DNA of 64,000 nucleotides from Hymenobacter norwichensis DSM 15439 (GTDB lineage: Bacteria > Bacteroidota > Bacteroidia > Cytophagales > Hymenobacteraceae): positions 1,116,267 through 1,180,266 of the forward strand of contig NZ_ATVL01000006.1 in NCBI RefSeq assembly GCF_000420705.1. The letters run 5' to 3'. The notes beneath the pieces are model-generated. The model saw nothing but the letters and a program-made list of their open reading frames with translations, searched no databases and had not been told where the DNA came from. Positions 47,214 to 55,423 of this stretch are shown here, piece by piece (within the stretch, counting starts at the first letter, position 1; each line of letters opens with the position of its first letter). Made by a program: the position numbers and the translations under genes.

Positions 47214-47245
47214 CTAAAACGTTGCTTGTATAAGTGCCCAATAGA

Positions 47246-50218
47246 TTACTGAACAACCAACCGTTGTGGCTTGCTGGAATAACCAGGTGCCTCTACGCGC
47301 AGCAGATACACGCCAGTTGAGAGCGAAGCCGGCAGGTTTACTTCTGTATCCGTGCCGCCGCGTAGCTTCTGGGTTAGCACCGTGCGGCCGCTAAGGTCGG
47401 TAAGCAGTACGCGGGCCGGGCCGCTGGCCACTGCCGATAAGCGTACTGTTACGTAGTGGCTGGCTGGGTTAGGAAACACCGCAAATTGGTTGGGGCTGGG
47501 GTGGCTAGTAGCCAATGGGCCGCCGGTAATGGCCACCGAGGCTACCGCCGAGTAGCGCGCTACGCCGGCCGCGTTGGTTTGGCGTAGGCGGTAGGTGGCC
47601 TGCATCAGGCCCTGCGTGTTGCGGTCTTGGTAGGTATAGGCTAGCGGCTGCGGTGTAACGCCTTGGCTGGCTACGAAGCCAATCTGCTGCCAGTTAGTGC
47701 TGGTAGTGGAGCGTTCCACTGCATACCCGAACATATTATCTTCGCTCGGCAGCGTCCATTCCAGCGCCACGGTGCCGGGGGTCGGCTGGTCGGCCGTGAA
47801 GGAAAGTAGCTGGGTGGCAAGCGGGTTGACAGCCGGCGAGAGGGAGCCCAGCGTGAACGTAGTGAAATTGCTAGCTGGCCGAGCCGATACCACCGCACCG
47901 GCGTTAAGACTGCCGCTCAAGCCGCTGTTGCCCGCTGTGTCCCAGGTGGTGCCGTTGAAAGCTGCCACTTGCAAATCCGTCGAGAAATTATTGATGCCAC
48001 TACGGAAGGCGTTTTCCCAGAACAACTGCACGTTCACCGCGTCGGAAGTGCCGGCCCCATCTAGGGTCCAGTGCTCCACCTGGCTGACCTCGCTTAGTGG
48101 GGAGTTGGCGGTACGGGTAGCATAGGCCGTAGGTATGTACTCGGCGGTGAAAGCCGTAGTGGCGCTAGCCGGCGCCGAAATGCCCAGGCGAGCCCACTGC
48201 CCATTCTTGCCCAACGGGAACACGAAAGCCTGCTGGCCTTCTTTGCGCAGCGGACCATCCACGTAAGACGTAGCATTACCCGCGGTGGCCGTGGCTTGGT
48301 CGGTAAGGGTAAGTAAGTTGCTGGCCGTAGTGCGTAACAGGCCGTCGGTGAGAGTGAGGCTGCCCGTAAGAGCGAGAGGCGCGCCCAGTGTGAGGGTTTT
48401 GCCGGCGCCGTTGAGCGACAAAGCACGCAGGGTAGTAGTAGCTTCGGCGGTCAGCGTTAGGCTTTTGCTGATGCTGATGCTCTCATCATAAGCGGAGGCA
48501 CTCAACCCAAGTGTGCCATTTTCAGCTACTAGCGCCAATCCTTCGGCTAGTGGAGTATCAGTTGAGGACTGCGGGCTATAGTTATCAGCAGTCAGCTGAG
48601 CAAGATCTGGCTGGAAGCCCACGGCAGCCGCAGCGTCTAGGTTGCTGCCAAGGAAGGGAGAGTAATCAATTAAGCCAGTAGTAGCAAAAGCTGATTGCCC
48701 GGCGAAATTGGCGGAGGGTCCGGCTAGCGTCGTCACGAGGCCGCCGGTGCCGGTGGTACCGCGCACCGCAGTTGCCGTAGCAGCACCCAGCCAGTTCAGT
48801 GAAGCGTCAACCGGGTTGGTTAGGTTCACGGTGCGGATAGCGGTGGCGCAGCTGTCGAGGCGGTTGCCCCGGATACTGTCGCCACTAGATACGACCAATC
48901 CGTTGCGGCTGCTGTCAAAGAAAGGGGTGAAGCCGGTGCTGTTGGCGGGGCGGTCTTGCACTTGCACAGCCCGCTGGCATTGCGCCACCACGTTGCCGAA
49001 TACCTTGTTCTGGCTGCCTTCCAGCACCATCCCGAAGCCGTTGATATTGAAGCTGGAACTGGTAGCATCGGCCAGATAGCCCCGGATGGTGTTGCCTGCC
49101 ACATAAGCGCCGCCCGTGGTTAGGTCGCCATTTACGCCGCCCCCGGCCGCAATTACGCTCCGGTCCCGGTCGATAAATGCCAAGCCGGCATTGTCCTCAG
49201 AGAGGTTGGTTGGGGTGCTAATAGTGCGGGCAACGTAGTTGTTGCGGACCACAAAGCTACCAGCGCCACGGCCTTGGCCATTGCCGGTGCAGGCCTTCAA
49301 CTCCATGCCATTGGAAGCATTGTTGCGGATGGCATTGCCCTCGATAAGCGCCGCAATGCTGGTAAAACTGCCGCCGTTGCGGGTACCAGCCGCGCCCAGC
49401 ACTACCAGCGCGCCGCCTGCATTCTGGCTGAACTGGTTGTTGCGCACCGTCAGGTTGCTCACGCTGCCGTCGTTGATGTCGATGCCGCCGCGGCGGTTCA
49501 TTTCAAAGGTGCCGCCTTCAATCAGGATATCCGCTTTGTGGCCATTGACTAGGAACAGGCCCCGACCGGCTCCGTTGGCACTAGGGTTGGTGCCTTCGGC
49601 GGTATAAGCAGCCCGCACTCGCCGAAACGTCAGGTGGTCAACGCCACCCAAGCTTCGCCAGAAAATCCCTTGCCGCCGGTTGTGCACCGTTTCCACATCT
49701 TCCAGTAGAAAATAAGCCTGCGGATTGCTGCCATCAGCCTGAATACCAAAGTCGTAGTTCTGGAACGTAAGGTCAGCAATGGTGAGTGAGTTGGTACTGG
49801 TACCGCCGCTTACCGTTATCAGCAGGCCGGCTTCGTTGGTTTGGGTGGGAGATGGTAGTAGCCCGCCATCAAAAATGGTGGCGCTGCTTGGCTGACCCGT
49901 AGCCGTACCAGCTCCCTGCAAACTGATAGGCTTGTTGAGCACGATGCGCTCGGAGTATGTACCTGCATCAATAAAAATGGTTTGGGTAGTAAGATCGGCT
50001 TGTGCCAAGGCGCGGGCTACGGTGGCAAAAGGTGCTGCTGCCGAGCCGTTGCCGGTAGCGTCATTGCCCGCCGCTGTTGTAAATAAGTCGCCGATAGTGG
50101 CGCTGTCGTTTACGTACAGGGCAGGTGGGTTAGTAGACTGTGCTGTTGCGGTTGAAGGCAGACCACCAAGCAAAACGCATGGGAAAAGAAAGGTAAAAGC
50201 GGGTAAAACCTGTTTCAT
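47246..50218 (-). CDS. Large T9SS-secreted right-handed beta-helix protein
   Basis: A 990-residue secreted protein. A signal peptide (AFTFLFPCVLLGGLPSTATA) is followed by a DUF1565-like start (GSAAAPFATVARALAQADLTTQTIFIDAGTYSERIVLNKPISLQGAG), then Asn/Gly-rich parallel beta-helix coils to about residue 480 (NLTVRNNQFSQNAGGALVVLG, AIRNNASNGMELKACTGN). A middle region has SLTLTADATTTLRALSLNGAGKTL-type strands, then a fibronectin-like segment (ALEWTLPSEDNMFGYAVERS). The C-terminal 80 residues (FAVFPNPASHYVTVRLS to YLLRVEAPGYSSKPQRLVVQ) are a type A T9SS sorting domain. The fold suggests polysaccharide binding or cleavage, but no lyase residues could be identified. Confidence 0.87.
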   Translation of the reverse strand: MKQVLPAFTFLFPCVLLGGLPSTATAQSTNPPALYVNDSATIGDLFTTAAGNDATGNGSAAAPFATVARALAQADLTTQTIFIDAGTYSERIVLNKPISLQGAGTATGQPSSATIFDGGLLPSPTQTNEAGLLITVSGGTSTNSLTIADLTFQNYDFGIQADGSNPQAYFLLEDVETVHNRRQGIFWRSLGGVDHLTFRRVRAAYTAEGTNPSANGAGRGLFLVNGHKADILIEGGTFEMNRRGGIDINDGSVSNLTVRNNQFSQNAGGALVVLGAAGTRNGGSFTSIAALIEGNAIRNNASNGMELKACTGNGQGRGAGSFVVRNNYVARTISTPTNLSEDNAGLAFIDRDRSVIAAGGGVNGDLTTGGAYVAGNTIRGYLADATSSSFNINGFGMVLEGSQNKVFGNVVAQCQRAVQVQDRPANSTGFTPFFDSSRNGLVVSSGDSIRGNRLDSCATAIRTVNLTNPVDASLNWLGAATATAVRGTTGTGGLVTTLAGPSANFAGQSAFATTGLIDYSPFLGSNLDAAAAVGFQPDLAQLTADNYSPQSSTDTPLAEGLALVAENGTLGLSASAYDESISISKSLTLTAEATTTLRALSLNGAGKTLTLGAPLALTGSLTLTDGLLRTTASNLLTLTDQATATAGNATSYVDGPLRKEGQQAFVFPLGKNGQWARLGISAPASATTAFTAEYIPTAYATRTANSPLSEVSQVEHWTLDGAGTSDAVNVQLFWENAFRSGINNFSTDLQVAAFNGTTWDTAGNSGLSGSLNAGAVVSARPASNFTTFTLGSLSPAVNPLATQLLSFTADQPTPGTVALEWTLPSEDNMFGYAVERSTTSTNWQQIGFVASQGVTPQPLAYTYQDRNTQGLMQATYRLRQTNAAGVARYSAVASVAITGGPLATSHPSPNQFAVFPNPASHYVTVRLSAVASGPARVLLTDLSGRTVLTQKLRGGTDTEVNLPASLSTGVYLLRVEAPGYSSKPQRLVVQ

Positions 50219-50572
50219 TTTAGGTGGTTATATTCTGTAAAAAATTGTGTTTTTGGTGTAATGTATAATGTGATGCTAGCGCGAGTAGGTGATAATAGAG
50301 TAGATATTGTCTAATTTTTTATAGAAATAAATTCAATATAAATAAGTGCTGATTAGCTTGCTTGTTGTGTTATAAAATCAACTTTAAAGCAAGTTAATAT
50401 TCGTTTATATAATATGGGTAACCAACGACATATTTCGATTGGTTTATTCTTTATTATAAAGATTTTGTCATATTGAAGCTATAATCAATGATGAATAGTA
50501 AATATAATTATTATGATTCATGGTGCGTCGCTGTTTTCACGTAATTGTTCTTTGGCTAGCTATTAAAAAAAG
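50219..50572. other. AT-rich 350-bp intergenic region upstream of the beta-helix gene
   Basis: Very AT-rich compared with flanking genes (runs such as TAATTTTTTATAGAAATAAA and ATATAATATGGG). It should contain the promoter of the minus-strand beta-helix gene; no full TAnnTTTG element was seen. No gene is supported. Confidence 0.5.
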
Positions 50573-50602
50573 CGGCTTCGTCCACTTGTGTGAACGAAGC
50601 CG
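50573..50602 (-). terminator. Terminator of the metallo-hydrolase gene
   Basis: CGGCTTCGTCCAC and GTGAACGAAGCCG pair with one mismatch around TTGT; the A-run at the left becomes a T-run on the minus strand. Confidence 0.82.
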
Positions 50603-50634
50603 TTGGTGGCTACCAAAGATGCGGTTAAGTGAAA

Positions 50635-51657
50635 TCAGCCTCTGTATATGGTAGAGGAAATGTAAGTCCGGCGCTTAGTGCGTCGAGTTTCACCCAAAGC
50701 AGCAACTTTATGGCTGTTGCGCGACAACCAGATGCCGCCTGCTACTGCTACGCCAGCCCCTACCAGCCAGATAGGTAAATTGGTTTTCGCTGGCGGCGGC
50801 ACCGATACCACGCCACTTTCGTTGGCTTGGGCTGGGTGGCCCACATAGCGGCCCTGGGCGGGTACGGCTTTATCATCGAAGTGCGCTACCAAATCGGCTA
50901 GCTGCTGGCGTAATTCTTCGCCCTGCATCGGGATACCGTGGCCGGTAGCTGCTAGGGTGGGGTTGAGGCCAGCCAGCAGTGCTACCGAGTGCCGAGCATG
51001 CTGCCAATCGGGGGTGAAATAGGCGGGCGGGCCGTGCACTTCTTGCTTCTGCGTCCAGGTGGCCATGCCCGATTCGGCCTGCACCGTTACGAAAGCGTCG
51101 CCGGGTACCAGTACATGGTCGGCTTCGCGGAAGAAGGAAACATGGCCCGGCGTATGACCCGGTGTATGTACCCAGCGCCAACCAGACAACTCGGGCACGG
51201 TGCCGTCGGGCGGGAGAGCCTGTATGCGGGAGCCCAAGTTGAGCGGCTTCTTGGGATACAAAAATGACATGGCCGCCATTGTCCCGCCGCCCACGGTTGG
51301 GTCGGGTGGGGGGTACGACGAGCGGCCAGTGAGGTAGGGCAGTTCCAATGGGTGGGCGTACACTGGCACATTGGGCCACGCCTTCAGCAGGTGTGGTAGC
51401 GCCCCTACGTGGTCGAAGTGGCCGTGGGTAAGCAGGATGGCCGCGGGCGGATTATCGTGCCCAAAAAGGGCTTCTGCTGACCGTTGTACCTTTTGGCCAG
51501 AACCAGGAAGGCCGGCGTCAATCAGCACCCAAGCGTCGGTGGGGGCCTCAGGGTTACGCACGAAGTAGAGGTTGGCAAATACGTCGCGCAGACCCCATAG
51601 GCCAGCGGTAACGTGTTGCAGCGCGGGCGTATTGGCGCGGGTTGCTTTGTTGAACAT
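50635..51657 (-). CDS. Metallo-beta-lactamase-fold hydrolase with C-terminal membrane anchor
   Basis: A 340-residue MBL-fold hydrolase. The metal site LLTHGHFDHVGALPHLL has HxHxDH, and VHTPGHTPGHVSFF, LVPGDAF and LAATGHGIPM supply the other ligands, fitting a two-metal (Zn or Fe) site. No N-terminal signal. The last ~50 residues hold a single hydrophobic helix (LPIWLVGAGVAVAGGIWL) and a basic tail, so the enzyme probably faces the cytoplasm anchored to the inner membrane. It is 60 bp after the HTTM gene on the same strand and probably co-transcribed. Substrate is unknown; glyoxalase II-like and quorum-lactonase-like proteins share the fold. Confidence 0.87.
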   Translation of the reverse strand: MFNKATRANTPALQHVTAGLWGLRDVFANLYFVRNPEAPTDAWVLIDAGLPGSGQKVQRSAEALFGHDNPPAAILLTHGHFDHVGALPHLLKAWPNVPVYAHPLELPYLTGRSSYPPPDPTVGGGTMAAMSFLYPKKPLNLGSRIQALPPDGTVPELSGWRWVHTPGHTPGHVSFFREADHVLVPGDAFVTVQAESGMATWTQKQEVHGPPAYFTPDWQHARHSVALLAGLNPTLAATGHGIPMQGEELRQQLADLVAHFDDKAVPAQGRYVGHPAQANESGVVSVPPPAKTNLPIWLVGAGVAVAGGIWLSRNSHKVAALGETRRTKRRTYISSTIYRG

Positions 51658-51717
51658 AGTGGTTGATATGTTAATTGTTGATGTGATAATGTGCTGTTTG
51701 CCAACGCGCTTGCCTGA

Positions 51718-53244
51718 CTACTCACTGGCCGCGTCGCAGCCACAAAGCACCTCACGGGTAGGCTTAGCCGTTTTGTAGTTAGGCAGGGATATTTCTTTCA
51801 TGTACACCACATCAAGGTGGCGCAGCGGTGGGTTGCCGGGCTGTTCGCGCCAGATGCGGAGTAAGTAGTTGCAGTAATACGGCCGCATGTAAGCATTCGA
51901 AACAAACAGGTAGTTCTCGGAATACTTGCGCCACCGGTCGTTTTTAAAAAGGCGCATCACCGATTCGGGCTTGCTGTAGGTAAGGGGTTGGCCGTGGCGG
52001 TTCAGGTCGAGGTGGCGGCCATCGGTGGTGGTAGCATCCAGTAGATACCAGCCATCATCCTTGAACACGGCCGGCGCAAACATGCCCCAGTGCTGGTCGA
52101 TGCGTACTAGGTAGCCCAACCACCGCAGCGGCTCTTTCATGGCCCAGCGCGGGTTCACAATGTTGTCGAGGTTCCACCAGCATACATATACCAGTACGCC
52201 CACTACTAGCCCTTCGCGCACGCTCCGCAACAGCCGGCGCGCCCCCGCCGAAACTTCTATCGACGAGTTGATTTGCACGTTGACGGGGCGCTGCCAACTG
52301 GCTAGCCGAGTCCGTAGAGAAGCTAAGCGGGCTGCCACACGGGGGCGCAACTGTTGCGTGGCCGGTACCAGCCAGCGCTCCAGCCTGTCCATAGCTACGG
52401 GGGGCAGCAAGCCCAGCACTGAGGCCAAGTTGATCAGGAAGAACAACCCCACGAACAAGGTCAGACTGATACCGATGTGAAAGCCGAACATTACCCCCAC
52501 AAACAACAACCGCCAAAACGGCACCCAGAACGGCAGAAACAGCACAAACGGCAGAAACTTCTCCAGATAATAAGTGGCAAAGGTGAGAAACCGTAGCAGC
52601 TCGGGATAGGGATAAATGAGCTTGCCGCCTGGCATCAGTACTTGGTCGAGGCTAAGGGCATAGTAAAGGGCCGTGCCCTCAGTGGTCCATTCTGCGCCCG
52701 ATTTGAGTAGCGCCGTGCACCAGTACACTAGGGCTATCTGAACTACGTAGGCTACAGTAGCCGCACTGATGTAAGTCAGTTGGGGCGGAGTGAGCCGCTT
52801 GCGCGCATCCCAAGAGTACACGCGGCCCCAGGGCAAAAAGAAGCCCCAAAACAACAGCATGCGCAACAGGTCGTCGCCGCCCTGCGAGATAAGCGGGTTC
52901 CGATTCTGCAATGATACCAGTAGCACCCACGATACCACCGTGGCTAGCCGGGTGTGGTAGCCAAGTAGCAGCGCCACGGCTGCCACGGCAGCTACTCCGA
53001 ACAGTACTGCCTGTACCTGCCACAAACCGCTACTGCTGTGCAACGAGAATTCGTACGAGTTCCAGTTATGCTCAAACAGTACCTGCAACGGCAACACGCC
53101 CATATTGGAGTAGTGAGCCTCCAAATCGGTGCTTCTGATAACCAAATCAGTAAGTAGCACAACCGCTACGGCAACTCGTAGCAGCGCAAGAGCACGCAAA
53201 TCGAATACAAAAGGACGGCGGAGAGCGGCTAACAGTGCAGGCAT
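51718..53244 (-). CDS. HTTM domain membrane protein (vitamin K-dependent gamma-carboxylase-like)
   Basis: A 508-residue polytopic membrane protein with an HTTM domain, the bacterial relative of vertebrate vitamin K-dependent gamma-glutamyl carboxylase. The start is ATG 53244; helix-rich segments run from FDLRALALLRVAVAVVLLTDL to about residue 300, including the family-like MLLFWGFFLPWGRVYSWD and YWCTALLKSGAEWTTEGTALYYALS. The C-terminal ~170 residues are soluble (WRKYSENYLFVSNAYMRPYYCNYLL). HTTM proteins often pair with DCC/DUF393 thiol oxidoreductases; one is encoded 2.2 kb away at 55424. Activity of bacterial HTTM proteins is largely unknown. Confidence 0.85.
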   Translation of the reverse strand: MPALLAALRRPFVFDLRALALLRVAVAVVLLTDLVIRSTDLEAHYSNMGVLPLQVLFEHNWNSYEFSLHSSSGLWQVQAVLFGVAAVAAVALLLGYHTRLATVVSWVLLVSLQNRNPLISQGGDDLLRMLLFWGFFLPWGRVYSWDARKRLTPPQLTYISAATVAYVVQIALVYWCTALLKSGAEWTTEGTALYYALSLDQVLMPGGKLIYPYPELLRFLTFATYYLEKFLPFVLFLPFWVPFWRLLFVGVMFGFHIGISLTLFVGLFFLINLASVLGLLPPVAMDRLERWLVPATQQLRPRVAARLASLRTRLASWQRPVNVQINSSIEVSAGARRLLRSVREGLVVGVLVYVCWWNLDNIVNPRWAMKEPLRWLGYLVRIDQHWGMFAPAVFKDDGWYLLDATTTDGRHLDLNRHGQPLTYSKPESVMRLFKNDRWRKYSENYLFVSNAYMRPYYCNYLLRIWREQPGNPPLRHLDVVYMKEISLPNYKTAKPTREVLCGCDAASE

Positions 53245-53280
53245 AGACAAGCAAACGGAACTCGGAGACGAACAGGCAAA

Positions 53281-53332
53281 AAAAGGCGGAAAGGTTGCTC
53301 ATCGTTTCCAATGATCAACCTTTCCGCCTTTT
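53281..53332. terminator. Hairpin terminator between TTSG-like gene 1 and the HTTM gene
   Basis: AAAAGGCGGAAAGGTTG and CAACCTTTCCGCCTTTT form a perfect 17-bp stem around an 18-nt loop containing ATCG/CGAT-like bases. The A-run on the left gives a minus-strand T-run, so it ends the 53366-53836 gene. Confidence 0.88.
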
Positions 53333-53365
53333 CAACCGACTATTGAAAACAAGCCGGCATATTGC

Positions 53366-53836
53366 TTAGCGGGTGGTGCTGCCGCTAGTAGAGCCCGAAG
53401 TGGTAGAACCGCTGGTGGTCATGCCGCTAGTAGTACGGCCTGCGTTTTTGCTGCCCCGTACTTTGCTGCCGCTAGTGGTGCGGCCCGAGGTGGTAGAACC
53501 GCTTCGACGGCCCGAGGTCATGGAGCCTGATGTGCTGCCCGATGTCGTCATAGAGCCTGAAGTAGTGCCATAGCCGGTGGTCGAGCCACCTGTACTACCT
53601 GAGGTAGTGCCTGAAGTCATCGAGCCCGAGGTAGTGCCGGCCGTAGTGCCCGATGTCATCGTGCCGGAAGTAGTGCCTGCTGTTGTACCTGAGGTGGTGG
53701 TGCCGGAGGTCATAGTACCAGCAGTTGTGCCGGCAGTTGTACCGCCCGTGGTGGTTTGAGCCAAGGCTGAGCTACCCGAAGCAGCTACTAATGCAGTGAT
53801 GAGAGCAGCAGAGAGGAGGAAAGAGGACTTTTTCAT
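53366..53836 (-). CDS. Secreted Thr/Ser/Gly low-complexity protein 1
   Basis: A 156-residue exported protein. Signal peptide MKKSSFLLSAALITALVAAS ends near ALAQ. The mature chain is almost wholly TTSG, TTAG, TMTSG and SGSMTSG repeats, becoming basic near the C-terminus (GRRSGSTTSG, SKVRGSKNAGRTT). No lipobox is seen, so it should be soluble or surface-associated by other means. It is the first of three adjacent genes for similar proteins. No domain family is recognised; the composition suggests a flexible, possibly glycosylated linker or surface coat. Confidence 0.7.
   Translation of the reverse strand: MKKSSFLLSAALITALVAASGSSALAQTTTGGTTAGTTAGTMTSGTTTSGTTAGTTSGTMTSGTTAGTTSGSMTSGTTSGSTGGSTTGYGTTSGSMTTSGSTSGSMTSGRRSGSTTSGRTTSGSKVRGSKNAGRTTSGMTTSGSTTSGSTSGSTTR
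53577..53760. repeat. Degenerate 12/15-bp coding repeats of TTSG-like protein 1
   Basis: Tandem codons for (T)T(S/A)G units in the minus-strand gene. Codons for Thr, Ser and Gly vary between units, so repetition is clearer in protein than in DNA. Confidence 0.7.
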
Positions 53837-54001
53837 AGCTGAAAGAACAATGGGAAAGGTGGAATCGGTTGGATGATGGATGACAATGATGCTTCTACGG
53901 CATCGAGTTAGCAAACGACTAAAAATGCGTATACGAATAAATACGCATTTTTAAAAGCTTCTCTTGCGGTAAACACCGGTTGAGCCTTCATAAACATCTG
54001 T

Positions 54002-54049
54002 AGTTAATGGTCTAGGCTAGGTTAGTAGCACAATTGGCTACCATTAACT
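54002..54049. repeat. Inverted repeat downstream of the small GS-rich lipoprotein gene
   Basis: AGTTAATGGT (54002-54011) and ACCATTAACT (54040-54049) are perfect complements around a 28-nt AT-rich loop. A smaller AGCCCAC/GTGGGCT hairpin (54056-54071) overlaps the stop codon of the lipoprotein gene. Either could serve as its terminator. Confidence 0.45.
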
Positions 54050-54069
54050 GCGCAAAGCCCACGGGTGGG

Positions 54070-54459
54070 CTATTGATTTTGGCCGCCGGTTGTGGCACTG
54101 CTGCCCGATGTAGAAGCCCCAGTAGTACCGCTGGTGCTGCCTGCACCTGTACCTGAGGTTACGGGGCCATTGCCCATGGTGCCACCGTTGGGGGTGCCGC
54201 CCGTAGAGCCTGATGTCGAGCCCCCGCTAGCAGGATTTTCGGCTTGGCCTGCTGCGGCTCCTGCGTCAGAGCTCATCGAGTCTTGTTCGGTATTGGAAGT
54301 GCCGTTGATGTCGGAACTGCCATTGGCATCGGAGTCGGTGGCCATGTCGCCGGAGCCCGTGCTGGGTTCGTTGGAACTGCTGCCACCACTGCAAGAACTG
54401 AAAGAAAGGGCGGCCCCCAATAAGGCAGTTGTTATTAGGTTGATACGGGGTATGAACAT
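54070..54459 (-). CDS. Secreted Ser/Gly/Asn-rich low-complexity lipoprotein 2
   Basis: A 129-residue lipoprotein: signal peptide MFIPRINLITTALLGAALSF and lipobox SSC-SGGSSS. The mature N-terminal half is acidic and Asn/Ser-rich (DMATDSDANGSSDINGTSN), the second half is Gly/Ser/Thr-rich (GGSTSGSTGGTPNGG, GSTSGTTGASTSG). No domain. It lies between the other two TTSG-like genes on the same strand, each with its own hairpin, so they may be separately transcribed. Confidence 0.68.
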   Translation of the reverse strand: MFIPRINLITTALLGAALSFSSCSGGSSSNEPSTGSGDMATDSDANGSSDINGTSNTEQDSMSSDAGAAAGQAENPASGGSTSGSTGGTPNGGTMGNGPVTSGTGAGSTSGTTGASTSGSSATTGGQNQ

Positions 54460-54505
54460 GCTATATATAAGGAAAAGAGGAGAACAAAACAGACTGTACC
54501 CCTTC

Positions 54506-54561
54506 TACGCTTCGGCCGCAAAGAAAGCCTAGAGTAAGACTGCCTTTGCGGCCGAAGCGTA
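54506..54561 (-). terminator. Perfect 18-bp hairpin after the TTSG-repeat gene
   Basis: TACGCTTCGGCCGCAAAG (54506-54523) pairs fully with CTTTGCGGCCGAAGCGTA (54544-54561) around a 20-nt loop. It begins four bases past the stop of the 54566-55105 gene and probably ends its transcript, although no T-run follows. Confidence 0.7.
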
Positions 54562-54565
54562 AATA

Positions 54566-55105
54566 TTAGGTAGTTGAGCCACCGGTAGAGCCTGAGGTGG
54601 TACCAGAAGTTGTGCCGCTAGTGGTACCTGAGGTTGTACCACTTGTAGTGCCCGACGTGGTACCGCTAGTGGTGCCACTCGTAGTCGTACCGCTAGTTGT
54701 TCCAGAAGTAGTTGTGCCGGAAGTGGTGCCACTTGTAGTGCCGCTGGTTGTACCAGTTGTGGTTGTGCCGGAGGTAGTTCCGCTGGTAGTAGTACCAGCA
54801 GTAGTACCGCTCGTGGTAGTGCCAGAAGTTGTGCCACTCGTAGTACCTGAGGTAGTGGTACCGGAAGTAGTACCACTCGTAGTCGTGCCCGAGGTTGTTC
54901 CGGAAGTGGTACCGCTGGTAGTCGTGCCCGAGGTTGTTCCGGAAGTAGTTGTGCCAGATGTAGTGGTACCGCTTGTAGTGCCCGAGGTGGTCGTGCCCGA
55001 GGTAGTGGAAGGGGTGCTACCGTTATCGTCGTCGTCGCAGGAGGTCATTCCTAGCGATAAGGTTAGCAGAGCAGCCGGAATGGCCAATAGCCAGTTTTTT
55101 TTCAT
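54566..55105 (-). CDS. TTSG-repeat lipoprotein 3
   Basis: A 179-residue lipoprotein starting at ATG 55105 (MKKNWLLAIPAALLTLSLGM), lipobox TSC followed by DDDDNGS, an acidic run typical of surface-exported Bacteroidota lipoproteins. The next ~145 residues are about 35 units of TTSG or TTTSG with rare TTAG or TTTTG, ending GSTGGSTT. No fold is expected; it should form an extended, hydroxyl-rich chain anchored to the membrane. Homology to known families is not visible. It is the most regular of the three Thr/Ser/Gly-rich proteins. The opposite strand is also open over the repeats, a by-product of the composition. Confidence 0.72.
   Translation of the reverse strand: MKKNWLLAIPAALLTLSLGMTSCDDDDNGSTPSTTSGTTTSGTTSGTTTSGTTTSGTTSGTTTSGTTSGTTSGTTTSGTTSGTTTSGTTSGTTSGTTTSGTTAGTTTSGTTSGTTTTGTTSGTTSGTTSGTTTSGTTSGTTTSGTTSGTTSGTTSGTTSGTTSGTTSGTTSGSTGGSTT
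54590..55020. repeat. TTSG-coding tandem repeat tract
   Basis: Some 430 bp of 12- and 15-bp units (reading GTAGTNCCNG-like on the plus strand). Adjacent units differ at third codon positions throughout, so the array is not a fresh slippage product. Confidence 0.85.
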
Positions 55106-55423
55106 AGCGCAGAAAGAATTGGTGGTGGAGGAAAACTCTTTCGTTATACGCTGATAGGAAAAGTGCAACACCTGGACAATAAGCGAATTAGTACTGATTT
55201 TTGGAGAAAAAAGCGGAGAGAAAAACACGTAATGTGTCCTTTTGTCTTTGTAGTCGACTGTTGTATAGTGTTTTATATATGTGTTAATGCACTAACCGAA
55301 GCCCCAAAACCACTAGCGCTCAACTCGGGTTACAAACAATACACCTAGCTTCTAGCAGACTGCGTATTGTTATTGCAGTCCACTTCGTAAGAAAGGCTGC
55401 TTGTCAAATTTTAGACTACTACT
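55106..55423. other. 318-bp intergenic region between divergent TTSG-repeat and DCC genes
   Basis: AT-rich mixed sequence that should hold both promoters. No consensus -7/-33 pair or hairpin stands out, and no gene is supported. Confidence 0.45.

Noticed and set aside
53366-55105. CRISPR array
   Set aside because: The short repeats are coding TTSG-type units without spacers of uniform length, and no cas gene is present.
54597-55154. 185-codon plus-strand frame of VVPEVVPLVV repeats
   Set aside because: It is the complement of the TTSG-coding repeats; it has no signal of its own and the minus-strand product has a signal peptide and lipobox.
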